Numbered from the stretch's first letter, positions 46,594-55,968 are shown. The stretch is 64,000 nt of DNA from an uncultured Oscillospiraceae bacterium (GCA_910587505.1 CAJULD010000001.1:1-64000), one strand, 5' to 3'. Numbers and translations: made by a program. The notes: generated by a model from the sequence alone, not told the origin.

Positions 46594-47768
46594 TTCATGA
46601 CCTGCGCCATTATCGCCAGGCCCCTGTCGATCTCCTCCCTGGTAATCACCAGCGGCGGCAGCAGCCGCAGGGTATCCGCCCCGGCGGTCAGGCACAGCAG
46701 GCCCGCCGCCATCAGCTGATCCTTCAATTCCTTATGGGTCATCCCCTGCACGCCTACACCGGTCATCAATCCCATACCCCGGACGCCGGACACACAGGGA
46801 CTGCCCAGCGCGGCAATGCCCTCCCGGAGGTACTTCCCTTTCTCCGCCACCTGCGCAAGGAAGTCGGGGGTCAGGACGTCCATCACCACATTGGCGGCGG
46901 CGGCGGACATGGGGTTGCCGCCGAAGGTGCTGCCGTGATCGCCGGCACGCAGGACGCTCCGGCATTTCCCGTTGGTCAGGAAGCCGCCGAAGGGCAGCCC
47001 GCCGGCGATGCCCTTGGCAAAGGTTACCACGTCCGGCAGAACGTCAAACTGCTGGTAGGCGAACAGCGTGCCCGTCCGGCCTATGCCGGTCTGGACCTCG
47101 TCAATGAGCAGCAACCAGTCTTTTTCCGCGCACAGCTTCGCCACCGCCTGGACATAGTCCTTCTGCAGCGGATTTACCCCGCCCTCTCCCTGGATCAGCT
47201 CCATCATCACGCCGCACACGTCCTCCCCGGCCGCATCCAGCAGGCTGTCCATGCTGTTGGCCTCCGCATAGCGGAAGCCCTCGGTGAAGGGGAAGAAATA
47301 CTCGTGGAAGTGGTCCTGTCCGGTGGCCTTCAGGGTGGTGATGGTCCGGCCGTGGAAGGAATTTTTCAGGGTGATGACGGTCGCTCTGCCCTCGCCGTAC
47401 TTCTCATAGGAATACTTGCGGGCCAGCTTAATCATGCCCTCGTTGGCCTCCGCGCCGGAATTGCCGAAGAAGACCGCCGCCATTCCGGCGGCCGGGACCA
47501 GCCGGGAGGCCAGCCGGGCGTATGGCTCGGTATAGAACAGGTTGGAGATATGTCCCACCTTCATGGCCTGGCCGTAGATGGCCTTTGCCCACGCCTCGTT
47601 GGCATAGCCCAGAGAGCACACGCCAATGCCGGAGGTAAAGTCGATGTACTCTTTCCCCTCCGTGTCCCAGAGGGTTGCTCCCCTGCCGTGGTCGATGGCA
47701 ATCCGGTTTCTCCCGTAGGTCTGGAGGACGTAGCTCTCGTCGAGGGATTGTATCTCATTGAAATTCAT
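46590..47768 (-). CDS. argD: Acetylornithine aminotransferase
   Basis: 392 residues, ATG with AGGAG 9 bases upstream. It is a PLP enzyme that converts N-acetylglutamate semialdehyde and glutamate to N-acetylornithine. Class III motifs: GIGVCSLGYA near 47, FFGNSGAEANEGMIKLAR near 98 (phosphate loop), LLIDEVQTGIGRTG near 215 and the Schiff-base Lys in TFAKGIAGGLP near 245. Four-base overlap with the downstream pseudouridine synthase gene; 262 bases from argB, which hold the repeat element at 47793-47949. Confidence 0.95.
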   Translation of the reverse strand: MNFNEIQSLDESYVLQTYGRNRIAIDHGRGATLWDTEGKEYIDFTSGIGVCSLGYANEAWAKAIYGQAMKVGHISNLFYTEPYARLASRLVPAAGMAAVFFGNSGAEANEGMIKLARKYSYEKYGEGRATVITLKNSFHGRTITTLKATGQDHFHEYFFPFTEGFRYAEANSMDSLLDAAGEDVCGVMMELIQGEGGVNPLQKDYVQAVAKLCAEKDWLLLIDEVQTGIGRTGTLFAYQQFDVLPDVVTFAKGIAGGLPFGGFLTNGKCRSVLRAGDHGSTFGGNPMSAAAANVVMDVLTPDFLAQVAEKGKYLREGIAALGSPCVSGVRGMGLMTGVGVQGMTHKELKDQLMAAGLLCLTAGADTLRLLPPLVITREEIDRGLAIMAQVMK

Positions 47769-47792
47769 AGAAAAATACTCCTGTCGATTTCA

Positions 47793-47949
47793 GAAGCTGT
47801 GCCGGCAGGCGAAGTGCGCGGATTGACGGGAAAAATTTTCGACCGGCAGGGAAGGCGCAGGAATCCTGACGGATTTCAGGCTTTTCTCACGCAGTCCGGA
47901 CGGCAATTTTTCCGTCGGGATGTGTGCTCCCGCCTGTTGGTTCAGCTTC
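47793..47949. repeat. 157-bp MITE-like element, copy B, inside the arginine operon
   Basis: It starts GAAGCTGTGCCGGCAGGCG and ends TTGGTTCAGCTTC, and matches 32091-32252 throughout. The flanking bases extend the terminal repeats as TCA...TCA. It lies 25 bases upstream of the argD ATG, before the AGGAG, so a transcript from argB must pass through it. Confidence 0.75.
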
Positions 47950-48030
47950 TCAATATATTCTTCTCTGCCGCCCCGCGGGCGGCACGGCAGCGGTTTCTCT
48001 TCGCAGCCCGCAGAGGCCGCGAAAAAGGTT

Positions 48031-48894
48031 CTACCAGATCATCGTTCCGATGCCCGCGTGGCTCAGCACCTCAATGAGAATCGAGTGCGGAATCCTCCCG
48101 TCGAGAATATGCGTTCTCCGGACGCCGTGCTCCACGGCGTCCACGCAGCACGCCACCTTGGGAATCATCCCTCCGGAAATGATCCCCTCCCCCACCAGTG
48201 CAGGAACGTCCGCCAGCCGTACCTGAGAGATCAGCGTGCTTTCATCATTCCTGTCCCGCAGCAGGCCCCGGATGTCGGTGAGAAGGATCAGCTTCTCCGC
48301 TCCCACCGCAATGGCAATCCGGGCGGCGGCGGTGTCGGCGTTCACGTTATAGCTGGTCTCCGCGTCCACCCCCTGGGCCACGGTGGAAACAACGGGGATG
48401 AAGCCGTCGTGGATTGCGTCCTGAATCACCTTCGGATCAACCTCGGTGATATCGCCCACCAGGCCATAGTCCACGCCCTCCTCCCGGCGGCGCACGGCCT
48501 TCAGCATCCCGCCGTCCAGGCCGCACAGGCCCACGGCCTGCCCGCCCGCCCGATTGAGGGTGACCACCAGATTTTTGTTTACCTTGCCGCACAGCACCAT
48601 CTGTACGGCCTCCATGGTCTCCTCGTCGGTGTACCGCAGGCCGTTGACAAACCGGCTCTCCTTCCCGGTCTTTTTCAGCAGCTCGTTGATTTCCGGGCCG
48701 CCGCCGTGGATCACGACTACGTTGATGCCCACCAGCCGCAGCAGGATAATGTCGTTGATGACGTCCCGCCGCAGCTCCTCGCTGATCATGGCGTTGCCGC
48801 CGTACTTGATGACCACGGTCTTCCTGTAGTATTTCTGAATGTAGGGCAGCGCCTCTACCAGCACCCGCGCCCGGTCGCTGTGATTTAAGTTCAT
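48031..48894 (-). CDS. argB: Acetylglutamate kinase
   Basis: 287 residues, ATG preceded by GGAGATGGGGA. It phosphorylates N-acetylglutamate with ATP, second step of the pathway and often the arginine-feedback step. Amino-acid-kinase motifs: VVIKYGGNAM near 27, VVIHGGGPEIN near 60, NADTAAARIAIAVGAEKLILLTD near 180 (shown by its start NADTAAARIA) and ISGGMIPKV near 235. The N-terminal extension ahead of the first strand (about 22 residues) is of the kind seen in arginine-inhibited hexameric enzymes, though that is inference. Confidence 0.95.
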   Translation of the reverse strand: MNLNHSDRARVLVEALPYIQKYYRKTVVIKYGGNAMISEELRRDVINDIILLRLVGINVVVIHGGGPEINELLKKTGKESRFVNGLRYTDEETMEAVQMVLCGKVNKNLVVTLNRAGGQAVGLCGLDGGMLKAVRRREEGVDYGLVGDITEVDPKVIQDAIHDGFIPVVSTVAQGVDAETSYNVNADTAAARIAIAVGAEKLILLTDIRGLLRDRNDESTLISQVRLADVPALVGEGIISGGMIPKVACCVDAVEHGVRRTHILDGRIPHSILIEVLSHAGIGTMIW

Positions 48895-48931
48895 AAAATC
48901 CCCATCTCCTGGCTTCTCCTGTTTTGCTTCC

Positions 48932-49006
48932 TCACAAGCCCTCCGCAGGAGTTTCGCCGCCGCAGCGGCGAAATAAAATCAAACCGCTTTTTCCGGGGGC
49001 GCGTAC
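48932..49006 (+). repeat. 75-bp intergenic hairpin repeat, copy 2
   Basis: Plus-strand copy of the repeat at 35243-35317 (minus): shared CCCTCCGCAGGAGTTT, a CGCCGC/CGCA/GCGGCG type hairpin, AAATAAAATC and GGCGCGTAC. It fills the 146-base gap between argB and argJ. Confidence 0.65.
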
Positions 49007-49040
49007 CTCTTTTAAAAAAGCAGTGCACCCACTTTTTTGA

Positions 49041-50282
49041 CTATGTCCGGTAATCCCCGTTGATTTTGATATAATCGTAGGTGATGTCGCAGCCCCAGCA
49101 GGTGCAGCTCCCGTCCCCCTCCGCCATGGTGATATCAATATCCACCTCGTCCCCGGAGAGGATTTTTTTCGCAAGGTCCTCGTCAAAATCCAGTCCCCTG
49201 CCCTGCCGGCAGACGAGAATTTCTCCCGCTCCGGAGGCGAAGCTTACGTCCACCTTCTCCGGGTCGAACCGCGCCCCGGAGTAGCCCATGGCGCACAGGA
49301 CGCGGCCCCAGTTGGCGTCGCAGCCGAAAATGGCCGCCTTGGTCAGTGTGGAGGAGATGACGGATTTGGAAATGGTCTCCGCCTGCTCCTCGCTCTCCGC
49401 GCCCCGGACCGTACAGGTGATGAGATGCTTCGCTCCCTCGCCGTCCCTGGCCATGGACCGGGCCAGCAGGTAGCAGATCTCATGGAGCTTCATGACGAAG
49501 TCCACGTAGCTGTCGTTCTTCTCCGTAATCTCCCGGTTCCCCGCCAGGCCGTTGGCCAGAATGCAGCAGGTGTCGTTGGTGGAGGTATCCCCGTCCACGC
49601 TGATGCGGTTGAAGGTGGTCCGGACCACTTCCTCCAGCGCCTCCTGAAGCATCTCCCGGGAAATGGCGCAGTCGGTGGTCAGAAAGCAGAGCATGGTCCC
49701 CATATTGGGGTGGATCATGCCGCTGCCCTTGGCGATGCCGCCGATATGGACGGTCTTCCCATTGATGATGACCTGCCCGGCAAACTCCTTTTTCACCGTG
49801 TCGGTGGTCATGATGGCGCGGGCCGCCCCGTCGCTGCCGGCGGCGCTGCGCTCCAGCAGGCCGTACAGCTCCGGTACGCCGTCCTCGATCACCTCTACCT
49901 TCAGCGTCTGCCCGATGACCCCTGTGGAGGCCACCAGCACCTCCTCCGGGGCACAGCCGACAGCCTTCGCCGCCGCCGCGCACATCCTTTCCGCGTTCTC
50001 CTCGCCCTGAGGGGCGCAGGCGTTGGCGTTGCCGCTGTTGGCAATGATGGCCCGGACCCTGCCGCTGGCCAGATGGGCCTTCGTCACATGGATGGGGGCC
50101 GCCTTCACCACATTTTCTGTAAACATGGCCGCCGCCGTGCAGGGTACGTCGGAAACGATGAGGCCCAGATCCTTCTTCTGAACATTGTGGGTCTTGACCC
50201 CCACATGGAGCCCCGCCGCCCGGAAGCCTTCCGCGGCGCACACGCCGCCGGGAATGGTGTTGAAATCCGCTTCGTTGCACAT
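49041..50282 (-). CDS. argJ: Bifunctional ornithine acetyltransferase / N-acetylglutamate synthase
   Basis: 413 residues from the ATG (MCNEADFNT) 8 bases after AGGAG; a TTG two codons earlier overlaps the argC stop. ArgJ moves the acetyl group from acetylornithine to glutamate and may also use acetyl-CoA, so no separate argA or argE is needed. The precursor cleaves itself; the nucleophile Thr near residue 196 lies in GMIHPNMGTML, with Gly in front of it where Ala is common. Other marks: IANSGNANAC near 84, STGVIGQ near 116 and SVDGDTSTNDT near 237. Stop of argC is two bases upstream. Confidence 0.95.
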   Translation of the reverse strand: MCNEADFNTIPGGVCAAEGFRAAGLHVGVKTHNVQKKDLGLIVSDVPCTAAAMFTENVVKAAPIHVTKAHLASGRVRAIIANSGNANACAPQGEENAERMCAAAAKAVGCAPEEVLVASTGVIGQTLKVEVIEDGVPELYGLLERSAAGSDGAARAIMTTDTVKKEFAGQVIINGKTVHIGGIAKGSGMIHPNMGTMLCFLTTDCAISREMLQEALEEVVRTTFNRISVDGDTSTNDTCCILANGLAGNREITEKNDSYVDFVMKLHEICYLLARSMARDGEGAKHLITCTVRGAESEEQAETISKSVISSTLTKAAIFGCDANWGRVLCAMGYSGARFDPEKVDVSFASGAGEILVCRQGRGLDFDEDLAKKILSGDEVDIDITMAEGDGSCTCWGCDITYDYIKINGDYRT

Positions 50283-50284
50283 GG

Positions 50285-51238
50285 TCAATTCTCCTGTTCG
50301 GTCAGCCCGGTCTCCTCCGGGAGGCCCAGCATGATATTCATATTCTGTATCGCCGCGCCGGACGCGCCCTTGCCCAGATTGTCCAGCCGGGCGGAGAGCA
50401 TTACCTGTTCCCCGTTGCCGCAGACAAAGATTTGCAGGTCGTTGGTCCCCGCCAGATTATTGGACCCGATGAAGCCGCAGGCGGGCGCGTCGTCCGGACG
50501 GACGGCAACGAACCTTTCTCCGGCGTAGAAATCCCGGTAGAAGGCCCGCAGGGTATCCAGGGTCTGCTTCCCGGCCAGCATATCCAGATACAGGGGAACG
50601 GTTACCACCATGCCCTGGGGAAAGTCGCAGATCATGGGCATGAAAACAGGCTTTCGCGTCAGGCCGCAGATCTGCATCATCTCCGGAATGTGCTTGTGGT
50701 TCAGGGTCACGGCGTAGTGCCGGGGACTGGCCAGCTCCTTCTCCCGCTCCGCCGCCTCATACCGGGCGACGGCCTTCTTTCCCCCGCCGGTATAGCCGGA
50801 TACGGCGTGGCAGGTCACCGGCGCGTCCGGGGCCAGCAGGCCCCGCCGCACCAGCGGCGCAATCAGGGAGATGAACCCCGTGGCGTAGCAGCCGGGGTTG
50901 GCCACCCGCTTTGCCCTCCGGATGGCCTCCCGCTGCTCCCCGCCCAGCTCCGGAAAGCCGTAGACCCAGTCGGGAGCGGTCCGGTGGGCGGTGGAGGCGT
51001 CGATGATCCGGGTACCGGGATTTTCCACCAGCGCCACCGCCTCCACGGCGGCCCCGTCCGGCAGGCACAGGAACACCACCTCGGACGCGTTCATCAACTC
51101 TTTCCGCGCAGCGGCGTCCTTCCGCCGGTCCCCGTCGATGAGCAGCAGTTCAATATCTCCGCGGTTTGCCAGACGGTCGTAGATCTGCAGGCCGGCAGTG
51201 CCCTCCCTGCCGTCAATATATACCACCGGTTTACCCAT
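50285..51238 (-). CDS. argC: N-acetyl-gamma-glutamyl-phosphate reductase (short, type 2 form)
   Basis: 317 residues. The ATG lies inside the last codons of argH (8-base overlap), so the genes are coupled. The enzyme reduces acetylglutamyl phosphate with NADPH to the semialdehyde. Visible: an N-terminal Rossmann start YIDGREGTAGLQI (the type 2 form, G-x-x-G-x-x-G variant), VFLCLPDGAA near 70, the catalytic Cys in ANPGCYATG near 122, SGYTGGGKK near 150 and LNHKHIPEM near 190. Its length is below the 345 residues of type 1. Confidence 0.94.
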   Translation of the reverse strand: MGKPVVYIDGREGTAGLQIYDRLANRGDIELLLIDGDRRKDAAARKELMNASEVVFLCLPDGAAVEAVALVENPGTRIIDASTAHRTAPDWVYGFPELGGEQREAIRRAKRVANPGCYATGFISLIAPLVRRGLLAPDAPVTCHAVSGYTGGGKKAVARYEAAEREKELASPRHYAVTLNHKHIPEMMQICGLTRKPVFMPMICDFPQGMVVTVPLYLDMLAGKQTLDTLRAFYRDFYAGERFVAVRPDDAPACGFIGSNNLAGTNDLQIFVCGNGEQVMLSARLDNLGKGASGAAIQNMNIMLGLPEETGLTEQEN

Positions 51239-52616
51239 GACGAACCTCCTCGATAAACGCCTGCAATTCCCGAATCTGTCTGTCCGTTTCCTCCACGGCG
51301 GGACCGCCGTAGCTGCGCCGCTGCTCCATGCAGGTCTCCAGACGCAGCGCCTCGTACACGTCCTCTCCAAACAGGGACGAAATGCTTTGCAGCTCCTCCA
51401 AGCTCAGCTCCTCCAGAAGCTTCCCGTTTTCCGTGCAGTAACAGACCAGATTGCCCACGGTGGTATAGGCGTCCCGGAAGGGCATCCCCTTTTTGGTCAG
51501 GTAGTCGGCGCAGTCCGTGGCGTTGATGAATCCGCCTCCCGCGGCCCGGCGCATGTTCTCCGGCAGCACCCGCATGGTGGCGATCATCCCCGCGAACACC
51601 GGCAGGCAAATCTTCACCGTGTCCACGGCGTCGAACACCGGCTCCTTGTCCTCCTGCATGTCCTTGTTATAGGCCAGAGGCAGGCCCTTCATGGCGGTCA
51701 GCAGCCCCATGAGGTGGCCGTAGACCCGGCCGGTCTTGCCCCGGACCAGCTCGGCCACGTCGGGATTCTTCTTCTGGGGCATGATGGAGCTGCCGGTGGA
51801 ACAGGCGTCGTCCAGCTCGATAAATTTGAACTCCCAGCTGCACCAGAGGATCACCTCCTCCGCGAAGCGGCTCAGGTGCATCATCAGAATGGACAGCGCG
51901 CTGAGAAGCTCCAGCGCGTAGTCCCGGTCGCTGACCCCGTCCAGGCTGTTGGAGCAGGGGGCGTCGAAGCCCAGCAGCTCCGCCGTCCTCCACCGGTCGA
52001 TGGGATAGGTGGTCCCCGCCAGAGCCCCGCTGCCCAGCGGGCAGACGTTCATCCGCTTTTTGCAGTCCTGAAGGCGGGTCACGTCCCGCTTCAGCTGCTC
52101 CCCATAGGCCAGCAGGTGCTGGGCAAAGGAGATGGGCTGGGCCCGCTGGAGGTGGGTATAGCCCGGCATGACCGTTCTCTGATGCCCTCTGGCCTGGTCC
52201 AGAATGGCCTGCTGGAGGTCCAGGATCTGTCCGGTGATCTCCCCGATTTCCCGCCGGAGGTACAGGCGCAGATCCACCGCCACCTGGTCGTTCCGGCTGC
52301 GGGCGGTGTGAAGGCGCTTGCCGGCCTCGCCGGTCCTCTCCGTCAGCAGGACCTCCACGTTCATATGGATATCCTCGTTGTCCGCAGAAAATTCGATCTT
52401 TCCGGCCTCGATGTCCGCCAGAATGCTTTTCAATCCTGCGGTGATCCGGTCCCGGTCCTCCCGGGAAATGATACCGCAGTCCGCCAGCATGGCGGCGTGG
52501 GCCATGCTGCCCTCGATATCTTCCCGATACATTCTGCCATCAAACTGAATGGAAGAATTGAAGTCGTTGACCAGAGAGTCTGTTTCCTTGCGGAAACGGC
52601 CGCCCCAGAGCTTCAT
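51231..52616 (-). CDS. argH: Argininosuccinate lyase
   Basis: 461 residues from the ATG (MKLWGGRFRKE) with GAGG 8 bases upstream; the long upstream frame runs into argG and is spurious. It splits argininosuccinate to arginine and fumarate as a tetramer. Signature loops: HMNVEVLLTERTG near 93 and the catalytic Ser loop GSSIMPQKKNPD near 280. HTARSRNDQVA lies near 110. It follows argG by 97 bases containing two hairpins and overlaps argC by 8 bases. Confidence 0.96.
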   Translation of the reverse strand: MKLWGGRFRKETDSLVNDFNSSIQFDGRMYREDIEGSMAHAAMLADCGIISREDRDRITAGLKSILADIEAGKIEFSADNEDIHMNVEVLLTERTGEAGKRLHTARSRNDQVAVDLRLYLRREIGEITGQILDLQQAILDQARGHQRTVMPGYTHLQRAQPISFAQHLLAYGEQLKRDVTRLQDCKKRMNVCPLGSGALAGTTYPIDRWRTAELLGFDAPCSNSLDGVSDRDYALELLSALSILMMHLSRFAEEVILWCSWEFKFIELDDACSTGSSIMPQKKNPDVAELVRGKTGRVYGHLMGLLTAMKGLPLAYNKDMQEDKEPVFDAVDTVKICLPVFAGMIATMRVLPENMRRAAGGGFINATDCADYLTKKGMPFRDAYTTVGNLVCYCTENGKLLEELSLEELQSISSLFGEDVYEALRLETCMEQRRSYGGPAVEETDRQIRELQAFIEEVRHG

Positions 52617-52648
52617 TGTTGTTTCCTCGTTTCTTTCGCGGTTTCTTC

Positions 52649-52706
52649 CGCGCCCTTCGGGCGCGGCGGCAATGTAAAAGGGGGAAACCGGGGGCGAAGC
52701 CCCCGG
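52649..52706 (-). terminator. Two UUCG-type hairpins between argG and argH
   Basis: CCGGGGGC/GAA/GCCCCCGG (52688-52706; minus-strand loop TTC) is followed on the minus strand by TTTCCCCCTTTT, and a second stem CGCGCCC/TTC/GGGCGCG lies at about 52649-52665. The first could partly terminate after argG and lower expression of argHCJBD; the second is close to the argH ribosome binding site. Confidence 0.5.
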
Positions 52707-52713
52707 TAAAATA

Positions 52714-53934
52714 TTAAAGCTTCCCCTGCTCCCGGTAGGCCTGCACCATGTCGGGCAGCCCCCAGAGATTGATGAACCCGGTGGCGTCGTTCTGATTATA
52801 GTCGCTTTCCTCAAAGGTGACCAGCTTTTCGGAATAAAGACTTTCCGGAGAGGTCACGGAGGAGGTGATGATGTTCCCCTTGTAGAGCTTCAGCTTCACC
52901 TGGCCGGTGACATGTTCCTGGGTCTTGAGGGCGAAGGCCTGGAGGCACTCCCGCAGGGTGGTAAACCACTTCCCGTTATACAGCAGGTCGGCGAAATCCA
53001 CCGCCAGCTTGCTCTTCATGTGCTTGGTATCCTTATCCAGGGTAATCATCTCCAGCACCTCGTGGGCCCGGTAGAGGATCGTACCGCCGGGGGTCTCGTA
53101 AAGTCCCCGGTCCTTCATGCCCACCAGACGGTTCTCCACGATGTCCAGCAGGCCGATGCCGTTCTCCCCGCCCAGCCTGTTCAGCTTGCGGATGATGTCG
53201 CTGGCCTTCATCTTCTCCCCATCGACAGCAACCGGGACGCCCCGGACGAAATCCAGCGTCACCCAAGTGGGCGCGTCGGGCGCCATGGCGGGGGACACCC
53301 CCATCTCCAGGAACCCCGGCCTGTCATACTGCGGCTCGTTGGCGGGGTCCTCCAGATCCAGGCCCTCGTGGCTCAGATGCCAGAGGTTCTTGTCCTTGGA
53401 GTAGCTGGTCTCCCGGCTGATCTTCAGGGGTACGTTGTGGGCCTCGGCGTAGTCGATCTCCTCATCCCGTCCCCTGATATCCCACTCCCGCCAGGGAGCG
53501 ATGATGGTCATCTCGGGCGCAAAGCGTTTGATCGCCAGTTCAAAGCGGACCTGATCGTTGCCCTTGCCGGTACAGCCGTGGGCAATGGCGTCCGCCCCCT
53601 CCTTCCTGGCAATGTCCACCAGGCGCTTGCCGATAATCGGCCGGGCAAAGGCGGTGCCCAGCAGATAGTCCTCATATCTGGCGCCCATCATCATGGAGGG
53701 GATGATTACGTCATCCACCATTTCGTCCACCAGATCCTCGATGTACAGCCTGGAAGCGCCGGTCCTGAGCGCCTTCTCCTCCAGACCCTCCAGCTCGTCG
53801 CCCTGCCCCACGTCCGCGGCCACGGCGATGATCTCCGGGTTATTGTAATTCTCCTTCAGCCAGGGGATGATGATGGATGTATCCAGGCCGCCGGAATAGG
53901 CGAGCACGATCTTTTTGATTTCCCTGCGGTTCAT
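52714..53934 (-). CDS. argG: Argininosuccinate synthase
   Basis: 406 residues, the usual length. It condenses citrulline and aspartate with ATP. The PP-loop AYSGGLDTS lies at residue 13, GCTGKGNDQVRFE near 120, SRETSYSKDKNLWHLSHEG near 175 (shown in part as SYSKDKNLW) and SPAMAPD near 215. First gene of the arginine run. The upstream 90 bases are very A/T-rich, with a perfect TATAAT at 53988-53993 on the minus strand but no good -35; the word GCATATATATTATAT there could be an arginine-repressor box. AGGAGG lies 11 bases before the ATG. Confidence 0.96.
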   Translation of the reverse strand: MNRREIKKIVLAYSGGLDTSIIIPWLKENYNNPEIIAVAADVGQGDELEGLEEKALRTGASRLYIEDLVDEMVDDVIIPSMMMGARYEDYLLGTAFARPIIGKRLVDIARKEGADAIAHGCTGKGNDQVRFELAIKRFAPEMTIIAPWREWDIRGRDEEIDYAEAHNVPLKISRETSYSKDKNLWHLSHEGLDLEDPANEPQYDRPGFLEMGVSPAMAPDAPTWVTLDFVRGVPVAVDGEKMKASDIIRKLNRLGGENGIGLLDIVENRLVGMKDRGLYETPGGTILYRAHEVLEMITLDKDTKHMKSKLAVDFADLLYNGKWFTTLRECLQAFALKTQEHVTGQVKLKLYKGNIITSSVTSPESLYSEKLVTFEESDYNQNDATGFINLWGLPDMVQAYREQGKL

Positions 53935-54274
53935 AACACGTATATCCTCCTATACAGCATAGAGTATCCTGCCAAGTATGCATATATATTATATCTTTAC
54001 GTTTTTTTATGCAATGCAAAGTTTCTATGAATTCCTGCGTTTCTTCCCGGCGCTCCTTGTGCACTTTACCGGTAAAATCTGTATTTTGCAAAAAAGCGGC
54101 GCCCTCCGCAGCCTGTCCGGCGGGGCGCGCCCCGGATACGATATTCAGAGCATGCAGCCATGCTGCATATTTTCTCTCTCCCGGCGCCGGAAACTCCGGA
54201 AACGCACAGGGCAAATCCGCTAAATTTCCCGGAAAAGTTTAGCGGGAATGTGCATGGTGAACGCGTCCGATGTC

Positions 54275-54283
54275 TGGTATAAT
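54275..54283 (+). promoter_or_regulatory. Extended -10 promoter of the NCS2 permease gene
   Basis: TGGTATAAT is a perfect extended -10 element, about 75 bases before the ATG; the -35 region is weak. The rest of the 420-base divergent gap between argG and this gene contains an A/T-rich argG promoter region and no supported gene. Confidence 0.6.
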
Positions 54284-54353
54284 CAATGCAGTGCATACCC
54301 CCCCAGGCCGCCGCGGTCTGCCGCGGCGCAATATACCAGGAGGTGCATCGATT

Positions 54354-55805
54354 ATGAAAGGAAACAGCGCAAAGACCGGCTCCACCGCATACTCCAGCCC
54401 CTGTGAGTTCCACGGACGGATTCCTCTTCAGCAGGCGATTCCCCTGGGCCTGCAGCACGTATTGGCCATGTTTGTGGGCAACCTGACGCCGCTGATGATC
54501 ATCTGCGGCATCTGCGGCATCACCAGCGAGCATCCGGACATCTATGTGACCCTGCTGCAAAACGCCATGCTGGCGGCGGGCATCATCACGCTCATCCAGC
54601 TGTGGTCCATCGGCCCCATCGGCGGCCAGGTGCCGGTCATCATGGGAACCAGCTCCGGCTTTCTGGGCGTCATGAAGGGCGTGGCCGCCAACGCGGCGTT
54701 GGGCGGCGGGCTGCTGTCCTACGGCGCCATTATCGGCGCGGGCATGGTCGGCGGCCTGTGCGAGGCGGTGCTGGGCTTCTTTATCAAGCCTCTGCGCAAA
54801 TTCTTCCCCCCGGTGGTCACCGGCAGCGTGGTGCTGGCCATTGGCCTGAGCCTCATCAGCGTGGGCGTCAACTCCTTCGCCGGCGGCAGCGGCGCAAAGG
54901 ATTTCGGCTCCATCCCCAATCTGCTGCTGGGTCTGCTGGTGCTGGCGGTCATCGTCGCGCTCAAGCATTTCACCAAAGGCATCACCTCCATCTCCTGTAT
55001 CCTCTGCGGCATCATCGTGGGCTATATCGCGGCCTCCATCATGGGCGCGGTCATGCCCCACGAGCTGGTGGACGCGGAGGGAACCGCCTATACCGCCTCC
55101 TGGTATGTCAACTGGTCCAGAATTGCCGAGGCCCGGTGGTTCTCCGTGCCCAGAATTCTGCCGGTCAAGCCGGTTTTTAATCTCCACGCTATTTTGTCTA
55201 TTCTTATCATGTTCCTTGTAACCGCCGTGGAGACTATCGGCGACATCTCCGGGTGCATCGAGGGCGGCATGGGCCGGGAGGCCACCGCCAGGGAGCTGTC
55301 CGGCGGCGTGATCTGCGACGGCGTGGGCTCCTTCATCTCCTCCCTGCTCAGCTCCCTGCCCACCACCTCCTTCTCCCAGAACGTGGGACTGGTAACCATG
55401 ACCAGGGTGGTCAACCGTATGGCGCTGACCTGCGGCGCGGTGTTCCTGGTGCTGGCGGGCCTGAGCCCCAAGCTGGCGGCGGTCATTTCCATCATGCCCC
55501 AGAGCGTCCTGGGCGGTGCGGCGGTGATGATGTTCGCCTCCATCGCCGTGTCCGGCATCAAGCTGCTGACCAAATACGGCATCACCAACCGGGTGGTCAC
55601 CATCGTTTCCATCGCCATGGGTCTGGGCTTCGGTCTGGGCGCTACCAGCGGCGCGCTGGCGGGTCTGCCGCAGGCCGTGCAGCTGGTCTTCGGCGGCTCC
55701 GGCATCGTGCCCGCGGCGGTCCTGGCCATCCTCCTCAATATCCTGATTCCCAGGGAGCAGGAGGACCTGGATAACGAGGCGCGGGTAAACGGCGCAGGCG
55801 CATAG
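54354..55805 (+). CDS. NCS2-family nucleobase permease (uracil/xanthine type)
   Basis: 483 residues from the ATG (MKGNSAKTG) 10 bases after AGGAGG. About fourteen hydrophobic helices. Family motifs: LGLQHVLAMFVGNLTPLMI near residue 33 (shown in part as LGLQHVLAMF), the substrate-site helix VTAVETIGDISG near 285 and GVGSFISSLLSSLPTTSFSQNVG near 325 (shown by GVGSFISSLL). Members take up uracil, xanthine or uric acid by proton symport. The C-terminal SxxT-S-F-S-Q-N pattern and length near 480 favour a xanthine/urate-type carrier, in line with the molybdenum hydroxylase in this window, but the two are 23 kb apart. Confidence 0.88.
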   Translation: MKGNSAKTGSTAYSSPCEFHGRIPLQQAIPLGLQHVLAMFVGNLTPLMIICGICGITSEHPDIYVTLLQNAMLAAGIITLIQLWSIGPIGGQVPVIMGTSSGFLGVMKGVAANAALGGGLLSYGAIIGAGMVGGLCEAVLGFFIKPLRKFFPPVVTGSVVLAIGLSLISVGVNSFAGGSGAKDFGSIPNLLLGLLVLAVIVALKHFTKGITSISCILCGIIVGYIAASIMGAVMPHELVDAEGTAYTASWYVNWSRIAEARWFSVPRILPVKPVFNLHAILSILIMFLVTAVETIGDISGCIEGGMGREATARELSGGVICDGVGSFISSLLSSLPTTSFSQNVGLVTMTRVVNRMALTCGAVFLVLAGLSPKLAAVISIMPQSVLGGAAVMMFASIAVSGIKLLTKYGITNRVVTIVSIAMGLGFGLGATSGALAGLPQAVQLVFGGSGIVPAAVLAILLNILIPREQEDLDNEARVNGAGA

Positions 55806-55896
55806 TTCTTTTTTCTGAAAGGAAGAGAACCGGAAAGCACTTCAGAAATTATACATAAGCCCCACGGGAGGCGCTCCGGAGGCCATCCCCGCAGGC

Positions 55897-55931
55897 AAAA
55901 CCCCGGGAGCGCCGCGCTCCCGGGGTTTTTT
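55897..55931. terminator. Bidirectional terminator after the permease gene
   Basis: CCCCGGGAGCG, loop CCG, CGCTCCCGGGG, flanked by AAAA on the left and TTTTTT on the right, 92 bases after the permease stop. Confidence 0.88.
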
Positions 55932-55968
55932 ACGCCCAAAGCCGAAAATTGCTCTCCGGCGTGCAACA

